A stretch of 64,000 bases of DNA, taken from JBBROS01 sp965260995 (GTDB lineage Bacteria > Pseudomonadota > Alphaproteobacteria > Acetobacterales > Acetobacteraceae). Shown here one piece after another: positions 19,401-26,386 of the stretch. The stretch spans positions 1,240,001 through 1,304,000 of the forward strand of contig CBDHCD010000003.1 in assembly GCA_965260995.1 (NCBI GenBank), written 5' to 3'. The position numbers and the translations under genes are program-made. Numbering within the stretch: the stretch's first letter is position 1; each line of letters opens with the position of its first letter. The notes below the pieces were generated by a model, which saw only the letters and a program-made list of their open reading frames with translations, made no database searches and was not told the origin of the DNA.

Positions 19401-19656
19401 CGCTGCTGGTGCTGGTCATGGTCGACAGGCCGGTGATCTGGCCGAACTGCCGTTCCAGCGAGGCGGTGATCAGCGTCGCGACGGTGCTCGGCCCGGCCCC
19501 GGGGAGTTGCGTGGTGACCTGGATGGTCGGGAAGTCGACGGTGGGCAGGGCAGCGACCGGCAGCGCCTTGTAGCCCAGGATGCCGCCCAGCATCACGGCC
19601 AGCGCGAGCAGCCAGGTGGCCACCGGGCGGGCGATGAACGGGGCGGAGATGTTCAC
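16498..19656 (-). CDS. mdtB: RND multidrug efflux permease, MdtB-like, with low-complexity insertion
   Basis: 1052 residues from a GTG start at 19656 that overlaps the mdtA stop (GTGA). The frame stays open far upstream, but that part is antisense-like noise over mdtA; the true N-terminus is the RND opening NISAPFIARPVATWLLALAV. Relay aspartates are in TGFVVDDAIVMIENVVRYIE. The second periplasmic loop carries an extra stretch of about 30 residues (near 768-805), AAGVSAGAGAAATSSNASSG and following, which the MdtC partner lacks. Forms a drug/proton antiporter with MdtC, MdtA and the outer-membrane channel. Confidence 0.92.
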   Translation of the reverse strand: MNISAPFIARPVATWLLALAVMLGGILGYKALPVAALPTVDFPTIQVTTQLPGAGPSTVATLITASLERQFGQITGLSTMTSTSSEGTSQITLQFGLSRKIDDAAQDVQAAINAAAGTLPNTLPYPPIYAKVNPADAPILSLALTSDTIPLDRVSDAADTLLQPKLSQIDGVGKVTVQGGQRPAVRVRVDPARVAAYNLSLEDVRTAVAAANVNGAKGGFDGARQAFALGANDQLLSPKAYQDLVIAWRNGAPVRLSDVGAVVPGVENDRVASWHNGRPAVILDIQRQPGANIVATVAAIQEALPALQRAIPAAVRMQVTTDRTETIRASVADVQVTLAIAIGLVVFVIYLFLRSARATLIPAIALPLSLVGTFGVMALCGYSVDNLSLMALTVATGFVVDDAIVMIENVVRYIEQGETPLQAAYKGASQIGFTIISLTVSLVAVFIPLLFMGGVVGRLFNEFAVVLSTSVVVSAVVSLTLTPMMCGRLLRADERPSRLTAWFEHGFQASARLYRRTLLVALRFQGLTLIVAVLALFGTVALYAIIPKGFLPQQDTGVIVAVTEAAQSVSVPRMAALQSRLAEAAERDPAVANVVSFVGAGTINATPNTGRISITLKPRSERDPAPAVIARLQKAMGGVPGMSVFMQPVQDIQIGARISRTQFQYTLIDTDARELAAWAPRLVERLRAEPDLQDVATDQQTEGFATRVNVDRDAAMRLGVSMQAVQDTLYDAFGQRQISTIFSQANQYRVILEADPAWQADPSSLLRLHVPAAGVSAGAGAAATSSNASSGGSGLPATAGTPQVPLSAIAAITRETAPLAITHQAQFPSVTISFNLAPGASLSHAVEAVRQAEAEIGLPATIVGSYSGEAAEFEASLSSAPWLIVAAVVVIYIVLGVLYESTIHPITILSTLPSAGIGALLALMLAGQDLSLVALVGIVLLMGIVKKNAIILIDFAIEAERDRGLSPRAAIEEACALRYRPIMMTTAAALLGALPLVLESGTGSELRYPLGVTIVGGLLLSQVLTLYTTPVIYLAFERLRLRVGRAHPVAAE

Positions 19657-20861
19657 GACGCGGTGCGGCCGCGGCGTTGGGCGGTGCCGGGGGCGCGGCG
19701 CTCGCGCGGGGCGGCGTCGGGCGCGTTGCCGTCGGGGCCGGCGATGGCGACCTTGCTGTCGTCGCTCAGGCGCTGCGCGCCGTCGGTGACGACCTGCGCG
19801 CCGGCCTCCAACCCGGCGGTGACGATGCTGAGCGTCTGATCCTCGTGGCCGACCTCGACGGTCCGGCGCTTGACCGAGTTGTCCGGGTTGATGGTGAAGA
19901 CGAAGGTGCCGCGAGGCCCGCGCTGCACGGCGGCGGGGGGGACGGTGACGACGTCGCGCCGGGTCTCGACCAGCAGGCGGACGTTGACGAAGCCGCCGGG
20001 CCAGAGGCGCAGCGCCGCGTTGGGGAAGGTGGCCTTGAGCTTGATGGTGCCGGTCGCGCTGTCGACCTGGTTGTCCAGCACGGCGAGCTGGCCGCGGTCG
20101 AGCACCTGGTCGGTGCCGCCGCTCTGCAAGGCGAGGACCTCCGGCGTGCCGTCCTGCATGGCGGCGGCGACGGCGGGAAGGGACTGCTGCGGCAGGGTGA
20201 AGACGACGGAGATCGGCTGCAGCTCGGTCAGCACGGTGATCGGGGTTGAGTCGCCCTGGTGGACGATGTTGCCGATGTCCACCTGGCGCAGGCCGACCCG
20301 GCCGTCGAACGGGGCGGTGATGGTGGTGTAGCCGAGCTGGGTGCGGGCGGTGTCGATCTGGGCCTGGTCGCCGCGCACCTGGGCTTCGAGCTGCGCCACC
20401 TGGGAGCGCGCGGTGTCGGACTGCTGGGCGCTGCTGTAGGCGGTGGCGGCGAGCTTGGCGTAGCGGGCGGCGTCGAGGCGGGCGTTGGCGAGGGTGGCCT
20501 CGTCCTGCTGCTTCTTGGCCGAGGCGGCGTCGAGGCTGGCCTGGTAGGGGCGCGGGTCGATGCGCGCCAGGACCTCGCCCTTCTTCACGTCCTGGCCTTC
20601 GCGGAACCGGACCTCGACGAGCGGCCCGTCGACCATCGGGCGGATCTGCACCTGGTTGTAGGCTTGCACCGTGCCGAGTCCGTCGAGGTAGATCGGCACG
20701 TCGCGCAGCTCCGCCTTGGCCGCCAGCACGGGGACCGGCGTGTCGCCGCCGTGCCGGCCACCTGCGCTGGCCGCCTGCCCGGTGTCGGCCGGGCCCGCGA
20801 ACCACCACCACGCGCCGCCCGCGGCCGCGAGCAGCACGAGCAACAGCAGCAGGCGCTTCAT
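19653..20861 (-). CDS. mdtA: Periplasmic adaptor (membrane fusion) protein of efflux pump, MdtA-like
   Basis: 402 residues with an N-terminal membrane anchor/signal (MKRLLLLLVLLAAAGGAWWW). VQAYNQVQIRPMVDGPLVEV is the first half of the lipoyl-like domain, then a helical hairpin with ARYAKLAATAYSSAQQSDTA, TTITAPFDGRVGLRQVDIGN closing the lipoyl domain, and a beta-barrel region. It bridges the RND pump and the outer-membrane channel. The start overlaps the channel gene's stop by 4 bp and its stop overlaps the mdtB start. The C-terminus is Arg/Pro-rich and variable. Confidence 0.92.
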   Translation of the reverse strand: MKRLLLLLVLLAAAGGAWWWFAGPADTGQAASAGGRHGGDTPVPVLAAKAELRDVPIYLDGLGTVQAYNQVQIRPMVDGPLVEVRFREGQDVKKGEVLARIDPRPYQASLDAASAKKQQDEATLANARLDAARYAKLAATAYSSAQQSDTARSQVAQLEAQVRGDQAQIDTARTQLGYTTITAPFDGRVGLRQVDIGNIVHQGDSTPITVLTELQPISVVFTLPQQSLPAVAAAMQDGTPEVLALQSGGTDQVLDRGQLAVLDNQVDSATGTIKLKATFPNAALRLWPGGFVNVRLLVETRRDVVTVPPAAVQRGPRGTFVFTINPDNSVKRRTVEVGHEDQTLSIVTAGLEAGAQVVTDGAQRLSDDSKVAIAGPDGNAPDAAPRERRAPGTAQRRGRTAS

Positions 20862-22399
20862 CGGGCGACGCCCACACGCCAGCCGCCGCCGAGCGCCTTG
20901 TACAGGTTGACGAGCGCCTGGAACCGGGCGAGGCGGATCTGCGTCAGCAGGTCGAGGTCGCTGAACAGCGTCTGCTGGGTGTTCAACGAGGTGATGATGT
21001 CGATGGTCCCGGCCTCGAGTTGCGCCCTGGCGATATCGGCGGAGCGTTGCGCGACAGCGATGGCCTGGCGCTCCAGCGTTTCCTGTTCGGCCGCGAAGCG
21101 GAGCGCGGCCAGGGCCTGCTCCACGTCGGTGAAGCTCTGCAGGATCGCCTTCGCGTAATCGGCCACCAGCTCGGCATAACGCCCCTTCGCCTGCTCCAGC
21201 TGACCGCGGCGCAGCCCGTTATCGAAGATGGGCTGCGTGAGCGCCGCTGCAAGCCGGGCGACCAGGGTGCCGGGGCCGGTCAGGGTGCTGAGCGCGGCGC
21301 TGGTCAGGCCGCCGGTCGCGGTCAGCACGACGTCGGGGAAGAAGGCGGCGCGGGCGGCGCGGATGTTGGCGTTGGCGCCGATCAGTTGCGCCTCGGCGCT
21401 GGCGACGTCCGGGCGGCGGAGCAGCAGCTCGGCCGGCAGGCCGGGGGCGACCTTCGGCAACGGCAGGTTCTCCAGGCTGCCACCCTGCACGAGAACGCGC
21501 TCGGGCGGGGTGCCAACCAGGATGCCGAGGGCGATGCGCTGCTGCTCGATGGTGTTGCGCAGGGCGGGCAAGGCGGCGCGCTGCCCGGCGACCAGCGCCT
21601 CCTGCTGCGACACGTCGAGCGCGTTGGCGGTGCCGACGGCGAGGCGGGCGCGGAAAGCGCCGAGGATGCGCTGGGCGTCGCGCAGGTTGCGCTCGGCGAC
21701 GCGCAAGCGGTCCTGGGCGGCGAGCACCTGGAAATAGGTGTTGGCGACCGAGGTGACGACGGTGAGCGCCACGACCTCCTGGTCGAACCGGGTGGCCAGC
21801 GCGCTGGCCTCGGCGGACTGGTAGAGGGCGCGGTTGCGGCCCCAGAAGTCGAGGTCGTAGCTGACCTGCAGGCCGAGGCTGTAGGTGCGGAAGTCGAAGT
21901 AGCGGCTGCCACCGGTGAGCGGCACGGCGGTGGGGACCGTGATGGGCACGGTCGTGCCGCCGGTGGAGGTGGGCACGCCGCTCGTGACGATGCCGCCGGT
22001 GCCGCCGCCGCTGCCGCCGCGGGTGGAGCCGCTGCGCTGGTAGCTGAAGTCGCCGGTGCCGTTGAGCGCGGGCAGCAGGGGCGCGCCGTTGACGCGGACC
22101 TGGGCGTCGGCCTGGACCACGCGGGCGGCTGCGGCGGCGAGGTCGGCGTTGTAGTCGCGGGCGCGCTCGATCAACTGATTCAGCTCGGACGAGTGAAAGC
22201 TGCGCCACCAGCCAGGCTCCGGCCAGGCGGCCGCGGCAGTTCGGCCGGTGGCGCGGAACGAGGCGGGCAGGTCGAGGCCGGGGCGGTTGTAAGCCGGGCC
22301 GAGGGTGCATGCGGTGAGCGAGGCCGCGCCGAGCAGCGCGGCGCGGCGAGTCACCGCCGGCCGGGAGGCGGGCGCCCTGGTCGTGTCGAGGTCAGGCAT
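20858..22399 (-). CDS. Outer-membrane efflux lipoprotein, NodT/OprM family
   Basis: 513 residues; the lipobox LTACTLGPAYNRP is preceded by a short RR-containing leader (AVTRRAALLGAAS). SYDLDFWGRNRALYQSAEAS and IDIITSLNTQQTLFSDLDLL are NodT-type signatures. An inserted stretch of about 45 residues (near 120-165), rich in Gly, Thr, Ser and Val, falls where an extracellular loop of the beta-barrel is expected. First gene of the four-gene efflux operon, which is unusual because adaptor genes often come first. The membership in a tripartite pump is strongly supported by the overlapping genes. Confidence 0.91.
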   Translation of the reverse strand: MPDLDTTRAPASRPAVTRRAALLGAASLTACTLGPAYNRPGLDLPASFRATGRTAAAAWPEPGWWRSFHSSELNQLIERARDYNADLAAAAARVVQADAQVRVNGAPLLPALNGTGDFSYQRSGSTRGGSGGGTGGIVTSGVPTSTGGTTVPITVPTAVPLTGGSRYFDFRTYSLGLQVSYDLDFWGRNRALYQSAEASALATRFDQEVVALTVVTSVANTYFQVLAAQDRLRVAERNLRDAQRILGAFRARLAVGTANALDVSQQEALVAGQRAALPALRNTIEQQRIALGILVGTPPERVLVQGGSLENLPLPKVAPGLPAELLLRRPDVASAEAQLIGANANIRAARAAFFPDVVLTATGGLTSAALSTLTGPGTLVARLAAALTQPIFDNGLRRGQLEQAKGRYAELVADYAKAILQSFTDVEQALAALRFAAEQETLERQAIAVAQRSADIARAQLEAGTIDIITSLNTQQTLFSDLDLLTQIRLARFQALVNLYKALGGGWRVGVAR

Positions 22400-22480
22400 C
22401 CGGATCAGATGGCGGGGGCATCCGACTATTTCGAGAGCGGGCGGGATTTGGGGCGCACAGCGGGTCGCACGAGCGGCCGG

Positions 22481-22508
22481 GCGGGCCTGGGTCAGCGGGC
22501 CTGGGTCA
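22481..22508. repeat. Tandem 14-bp duplication across a stop codon
   Basis: GCGGGCCTGGGTCA occurs twice in a row, followed by a partial third unit GCGGGC. The second copy contains the stop codon of the CoA-ester lyase gene (minus strand TGA), so the first copy lies just downstream of that gene. Confidence 0.8.
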
Positions 22509-23384
22509 GCGGGCGGCGAGGATGCGCTCGGCGAGCTTGAGGTGGGGGCGGTCGATCATCTTGCCATCGAGCGCGAACACGCCCTCGCCGGGGCGGGCGG
22601 CGAAGCCGTCGCGCACCTGCTCGGCCCAGCGCACCTGATCGGGCGCCGGGGTGAAGGCGGCGGCGACCGGGGCAACCTGGTCCGGGTGTATGCACAGCTT
22701 GCCGGCGAACCCGTCCCGCGCCGCCTCGGCCGCCTCGCGCTCGAGGCCGGCCGGGTCGCGGGGGTCGGGCCAGGGGGTGTCAATCGCCGGCAGCCCGGCG
22801 GCGGCGGCGGCGGTGAGGGTCAGGGCGCGGGCGGCGGCGACCGGAGCCGGGTAGCCGCCCGGGCCGCGGGGCGCGACGCCGAGGTCGGCGGACAGGTCCT
22901 CGGCGCCGAAGCAGAGAGCGACTAGGCGAGGGGAGGCGGCGCGGTAGTCCATCGCGTGCAGCGAGGCGGCGGTCTCGGTGACGAGGGCGAGCACGCCGAT
23001 GTCGCCGACTGGGTGCCCGGCGGCGGTTTCCAGGGCTTCGAGGTGGTGGTCGAGGGCGGCGAGATCGTGCGGTCCGGTGCATTTCGGCAGCATGACCGCG
23101 GCGGGGCGGCCGGGCACGGCGGCGGCGAGGTCGGCCAGGTAGTGTTCAGTGCCGCGCGGGTTGATGCGGACGATGATAGGGCAGCCGGGGATTGGGCGGC
23201 CGGGGCCGGGGCCGGGGCCGGGGTCGCGCAGGCGGGCGGCGACGGCGGCGCGGGCTTCGCGCTTGTTGGGTGGGGCGACGCTGTCTTCGAGGTCGAGGAT
23301 GACGGCGTCGGCGGCGGAGGCGAGCGCCTTGTCCGCCTTGCGGGCGCTGTCGCCGGGGGCGAACAGCAAGGTGCGCAGCTTCAT
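22506..23384 (-). CDS. HpcH/HpaI-family CoA-ester lyase (CitE-like)
   Basis: 292 residues starting MKLRTLLFAPGDSARKADKA. SAADAVILDLEDSVAPPNKR carries the metal-binding Asp/Glu, CPIIVRINPRGTEHY the substrate Arg, AAVMLPKCTGP the next strand, ALVTETAASLHAM the second metal Glu and CFGAEDLSADLG the active-site loop; GFAGKLCIHPDQVAPV is typical near the end. Such enzymes cleave or hydrolyse malyl-, citramalyl- or similar CoA esters. A Pro-Gly repeat near residue 55 is encoded by a hexanucleotide repeat. It diverges from the liv-type operon, with 93 bp between. Exact substrate unknown. Confidence 0.88.
   Translation of the reverse strand: MKLRTLLFAPGDSARKADKALASAADAVILDLEDSVAPPNKREARAAVAARLRDPGPGPGPGRPIPGCPIIVRINPRGTEHYLADLAAAVPGRPAAVMLPKCTGPHDLAALDHHLEALETAAGHPVGDIGVLALVTETAASLHAMDYRAASPRLVALCFGAEDLSADLGVAPRGPGGYPAPVAAARALTLTAAAAAGLPAIDTPWPDPRDPAGLEREAAEAARDGFAGKLCIHPDQVAPVAAAFTPAPDQVRWAEQVRDGFAARPGEGVFALDGKMIDRPHLKLAERILAAR
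23200..23223. repeat. Hexanucleotide microsatellite (CCGGGG)x4 inside the CoA-ester lyase gene
   Basis: Four perfect copies of a 6-bp unit encode alternating Pro-Gly in the minus frame. Because the unit is a multiple of three, slippage would change the length of the loop without breaking the frame. Confidence 0.85.
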
Positions 23385-23477
23385 GGGTGTCGGCACGCGG
23401 GAAGGCCTTTCCGGCTGCTGCGGGGCTGGAACAATCTTGCGCGCCCGCCGCCGATATGCAAATCCATCGGATAAGCA

Positions 23478-24254
23478 ATGCGTGAACGAGGGGGAGGCGG
23501 GGTGCCGGACACCATCCTGGAGACATCCGGGCTGACGCGCGAGTTCCGCGGCTTCGTCGCGGTGAACGCGATTGAGCTGCGGGTCGAGGCGGGGACGATC
23601 CACGCGCTGATCGGGCCGAACGGCGCGGGCAAGACGACGTGCTTCAACCTGCTGACCAAGTTCCTGGCGCCGACGCGCGGCACGATCCGGTTCAAGGGGC
23701 GCGACATCACGCGGCTGAAGCCGGCGGCGGTGGCGCGGCTCGGGCTGGTGCGCAGCTTCCAGATCTCGGCGGTGTTCCCGCACCTGAGCGCGATCGAGAA
23801 CGTGCGGGTGGCGCTGCAGCGCCGGCGGGGGTCGTCGTTCGATTTCTGGCGCTCCGACACCGTGCTGGACCGGTTGGAGGACCGGGCGGCCGAGCTGCTG
23901 GCCGACGTGGGGCTCGACGGCTACGAGGACACGCCGGCGGTGCTGCTGTCCTACGGGCGCAAGCGGGCGCTGGAGATCGCGACGACGCTGGCGCTGGAGC
24001 CGACCATGATGCTGCTCGACGAGCCGACGGCGGGGATGACGCACGAGGACGTGGACCGGATCGTGCAGCTGATCCGGCGCATCCGGGCGGGGCGGACGAT
24101 CCTGATGGTGGAGCACAACCTGAGCGTGGTCGAGGGCTTGTGCGACCGGATCACCGTGCTGGCGCGCGGGCAGGTGCTCGCCGAGGGCGACTACGCGAGC
24201 GTGAGCGCGAACCCCGACGTGGTGGCCGCCTACCTGGGCTCGTCCGATGGCTGA
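23478..24254 (+). CDS. livG: ABC transporter ATP-binding protein, LivG-like
   Basis: 258 residues; an internal GTG at 23502 is a possible alternative start. Walker A is IGPNGAGKTTCFNLL, the signature is LSYGRKRALEIATTLALEP (a LivG-type variant of LSGGQ), Walker B is MMLLDEPTAGM, and the switch His is in MVEHNLSVVEGL. Energises the uptake of branched-chain amino acids or related carboxylates/amides together with LivF, LivH and LivM. First gene of a plus-strand operon; it overlaps livF by 8 bp. Confidence 0.9.
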   Translation: MRERGGGGVPDTILETSGLTREFRGFVAVNAIELRVEAGTIHALIGPNGAGKTTCFNLLTKFLAPTRGTIRFKGRDITRLKPAAVARLGLVRSFQISAVFPHLSAIENVRVALQRRRGSSFDFWRSDTVLDRLEDRAAELLADVGLDGYEDTPAVLLSYGRKRALEIATTLALEPTMMLLDEPTAGMTHEDVDRIVQLIRRIRAGRTILMVEHNLSVVEGLCDRITVLARGQVLAEGDYASVSANPDVVAAYLGSSDG

Positions 24255-24963
24255 CGCTTCGGGGGCACCCATGCTGCAGGTGGGCGGACTCAACGCCTGG
24301 TATGGCGAGAGTCACATCCTGCACGGCGTTGACTTCGAGGTGGGGCAGGGCGAGGTGGTGACGCTGCTCGGCCGCAACGGGGCGGGCAAGAGCACGACGC
24401 TCAAGAGCATCATGGGGCTGGTGCCCCGGCGGGAAGGCAGCATCCGCTTCCAGGGGCGCGAGACGGCGGCGATGACGCCCGACACGGTGGCCCGGGCCGG
24501 CATCGCCTTCTGCCCGGAGGAGCGCGGCATCTTCGCCAGCCTCAACGTCACCGAGAACCTGATGCTGCCGCCGCAGATCGCGCCCGGCGGCATGACGATC
24601 GACGAGATCCACGCGCTGTTCCCCAACCTCAAGGAGCGGGCAAGCAGCCAAGGCACCAAGCTCAGCGGCGGCGAGCAGCAGATGCTGGCGATCGGGCGCA
24701 TCCTGCGCACGGGCGCGCGGCTGCTGCTGCTCGACGAGCCGACGGAAGGGCTGGCGCCGGTGATCATCCAGCAGATCGGGCACACGATCCGGGAGATCAA
24801 GGCGCGCGGGTTCACCGTGCTGCTGGTGGAACAGAACTTCCGCTTCGCCGCGACGGTGGCCGACCGGCACTACGTGATGGAGCACGGCCAGGTGATCGAC
24901 ATGATCCCGAACGGGGAGCTGTCGGCCAACATGGGCAAGCTGCACGACTACCTCGGGGTGTAG
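24247..24963 (+). CDS. livF: ABC transporter ATP-binding protein, LivF-like
   Basis: 238 residues. GRNGAGKSTTLKSIMG is Walker A, LSGGEQQMLAIGRILRTG the signature, LLLLDEPTEGLAPVI Walker B and LLVEQNFRFA the switch region. The stretch GIAFCPEERGIFASLNVTEN is characteristic of LivF. Second nucleotide-binding subunit of the transporter. The gene overlaps the end of livG, and 161 bp of apparent control region separate it from the first binding-protein gene. Confidence 0.92.
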   Translation: MADASGAPMLQVGGLNAWYGESHILHGVDFEVGQGEVVTLLGRNGAGKSTTLKSIMGLVPRREGSIRFQGRETAAMTPDTVARAGIAFCPEERGIFASLNVTENLMLPPQIAPGGMTIDEIHALFPNLKERASSQGTKLSGGEQQMLAIGRILRTGARLLLLDEPTEGLAPVIIQQIGHTIREIKARGFTVLLVEQNFRFAATVADRHYVMEHGQVIDMIPNGELSANMGKLHDYLGV

Positions 24964-24973
24964 CGGCGGCGAC

Positions 24974-25026
24974 CTTGTTCCGACGCCGTTAATTCCGGCG
25001 GCTTGGTTCTGACGACTTGTTCCGAC
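24974..25026 (+). repeat. Three short direct repeats upstream of the first binding-protein gene
   Basis: CTTGTTCCGAC appears at 24974-24984 and again at 25016-25026; a close copy CTTGGTTCTGAC is at 25002-25013. The iterated motif sits in the only long gap of the operon and could be a regulator binding array (inference). Confidence 0.55.
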
Positions 25027-25084
25027 TCTGCCGTGTCGCGGGCTGAGACATCGTGCTAGACTGAAACAAATGGGGCCGCGCCCC

Positions 25085-25100
25085 CGATCCTTGAGGATCG
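25085..25100 (+). promoter_or_regulatory. Leader hairpin before the binding-protein gene
   Basis: A 6-bp perfect stem CGATCC/GGATCG with a TTGA loop, 24 bp before the ATG at 25125. It leaves the ribosome site GGGAGAA exposed. It may stabilise the downstream mRNA so that binding proteins are made in excess over the membrane parts. Confidence 0.4.
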
Positions 25101-25124
25101 CAACGACAACGGGAGAACGACCAC

Positions 25125-26357
25125 ATGGCACTATCTCGCCGCCGCCTGCTGGCCGCCGCCACGGCCGCTCCCCTGATCGGCCAAGCCGCGGGACCGGCCC
25201 GGGCGCAGGGATCCGGCCTGCGGATCGGCATCTTGACCGACCTGTCCGGACCCTACGCCGACTTGGCCGGGCCGCTGGCGGTCAAGGCGGCGCAGCTCGC
25301 GGTGCAGGACCACGGCGCGGCGGGCCAGGCGATGGGCGTCGAGATCCTGCAGGCCGACCACCAGAACAAGGCGGACGTGGGGGCCGGGATCGCGCGGCAA
25401 TGGTTCGACCAGGGCGTGGACATGATCGCCGAGGTGGCGAACAGCGCGGTGGCGCTCGCGGTGGCGGGCGTGGCCAAGAGCAAGGACAAGGTTTACCTGA
25501 ACTCAGGGGCGGCGACCTCCGACCTCACCGGCAAGCAGTGCAACGGCAACACGATCCACTGGGCCTACGACACCTACATGCTGGCCAAGAGCACCGGCGG
25601 CGCGCTGGTCAAGGCGGGCGGGAACAGCTGGTACTTCATCACCGCCGACTACGCGTTCGGCCACGCGTTGCAGCGTGACGTGACGCAGTTCGTCACCGAC
25701 GCGGGCGGCAAGGTGCTGGGCGAGACCGCCTACCCGTTCCCCGGCACGACGGACTTCTCGTCGCTGCTGCTGCAGGCGCAGGCCTCGGGGGCCAAGATCC
25801 TCGGCATGGCCAACGCGGGCGCGGACACGATCAACACGATCAAGCAGGCGCAGGAGTTCGGCGTCACGCGGGCGATGAAGCTGGCCGGGCTGCTGGTGTT
25901 CCTGAGCGACGTGCACTCGCTCGGGCTGCCGGTGGCGAAGGGCATCATCCTGACCAACAGCTTCTACTGGGACATGAACGACCGCACGCGCGCGTTCTCG
26001 GAGCGCCTGGCCAAGGGCGGCGGCGGCGCGCAGCGGCCGACGATGGTGCAGGCGGGGGTTTATTCCAGCGTGCTGCACTACCTCAAGACGACGCAGGCGA
26101 TAGGCGTGGCCGAGGCCAAGGCCAGCGGCGTCGCCACCGTGAACAAGATGAAGGCCATGCCGACCGACGACGACTGCTTCGGCCCGGGCCGCATCCGCGA
26201 GGACGGCCGCAAGCTGCATCCCTCCTACTTGTGGGAGGTGAAGGCCCCGTCGGAGAGCAAAGCGCCGTACGACTACTATAAACCGCTTGCGATGACGCCG
26301 GCCGATGAGGCATTCCGGCCGTTGGGCGAAGGCGGATGCAGCCTGGTCAAGGCTTGA
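25125..26357 (+). CDS. ABC transporter substrate-binding protein, LivK/Peripl_BP_6 family (paralogue 1)
   Basis: 410 residues. The leader MALSRRRLLAAATAAPLIGQ with an RR pair and a cut after ARA suggests Tat or Sec export. Mature part: RIGILTDLSGPYADLAGPLA, then ADHQNKADVGAGIARQWFDQ, NTIHWAYDTYMLAKSTGGAL and a FYWDMNDRTRAFSERL signature. It binds the solute delivered to LivH/LivM. Neighbouring paralogue 2 starts 29 bp downstream, and a third copy lies at 35146. The aromatic/carboxylate-binding subfamily is plausible, but the ligand is unknown. Confidence 0.9.
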   Translation: MALSRRRLLAAATAAPLIGQAAGPARAQGSGLRIGILTDLSGPYADLAGPLAVKAAQLAVQDHGAAGQAMGVEILQADHQNKADVGAGIARQWFDQGVDMIAEVANSAVALAVAGVAKSKDKVYLNSGAATSDLTGKQCNGNTIHWAYDTYMLAKSTGGALVKAGGNSWYFITADYAFGHALQRDVTQFVTDAGGKVLGETAYPFPGTTDFSSLLLQAQASGAKILGMANAGADTINTIKQAQEFGVTRAMKLAGLLVFLSDVHSLGLPVAKGIILTNSFYWDMNDRTRAFSERLAKGGGGAQRPTMVQAGVYSSVLHYLKTTQAIGVAEAKASGVATVNKMKAMPTDDDCFGPGRIREDGRKLHPSYLWEVKAPSESKAPYDYYKPLAMTPADEAFRPLGEGGCSLVKA

Positions 26358-26386
26358 ACGCCGCGGATGAGAGTGGAGAAACGCGC

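Noticed and set aside
19657..20877. Open frame extending the mdtB gene upstream to give a 1459-residue protein
   Set aside because: The extra 407 residues are a shifted reading of mdtA, Arg/Pro/Ala-rich without any domain; the RND N-terminus starts at the GTG at 19656.
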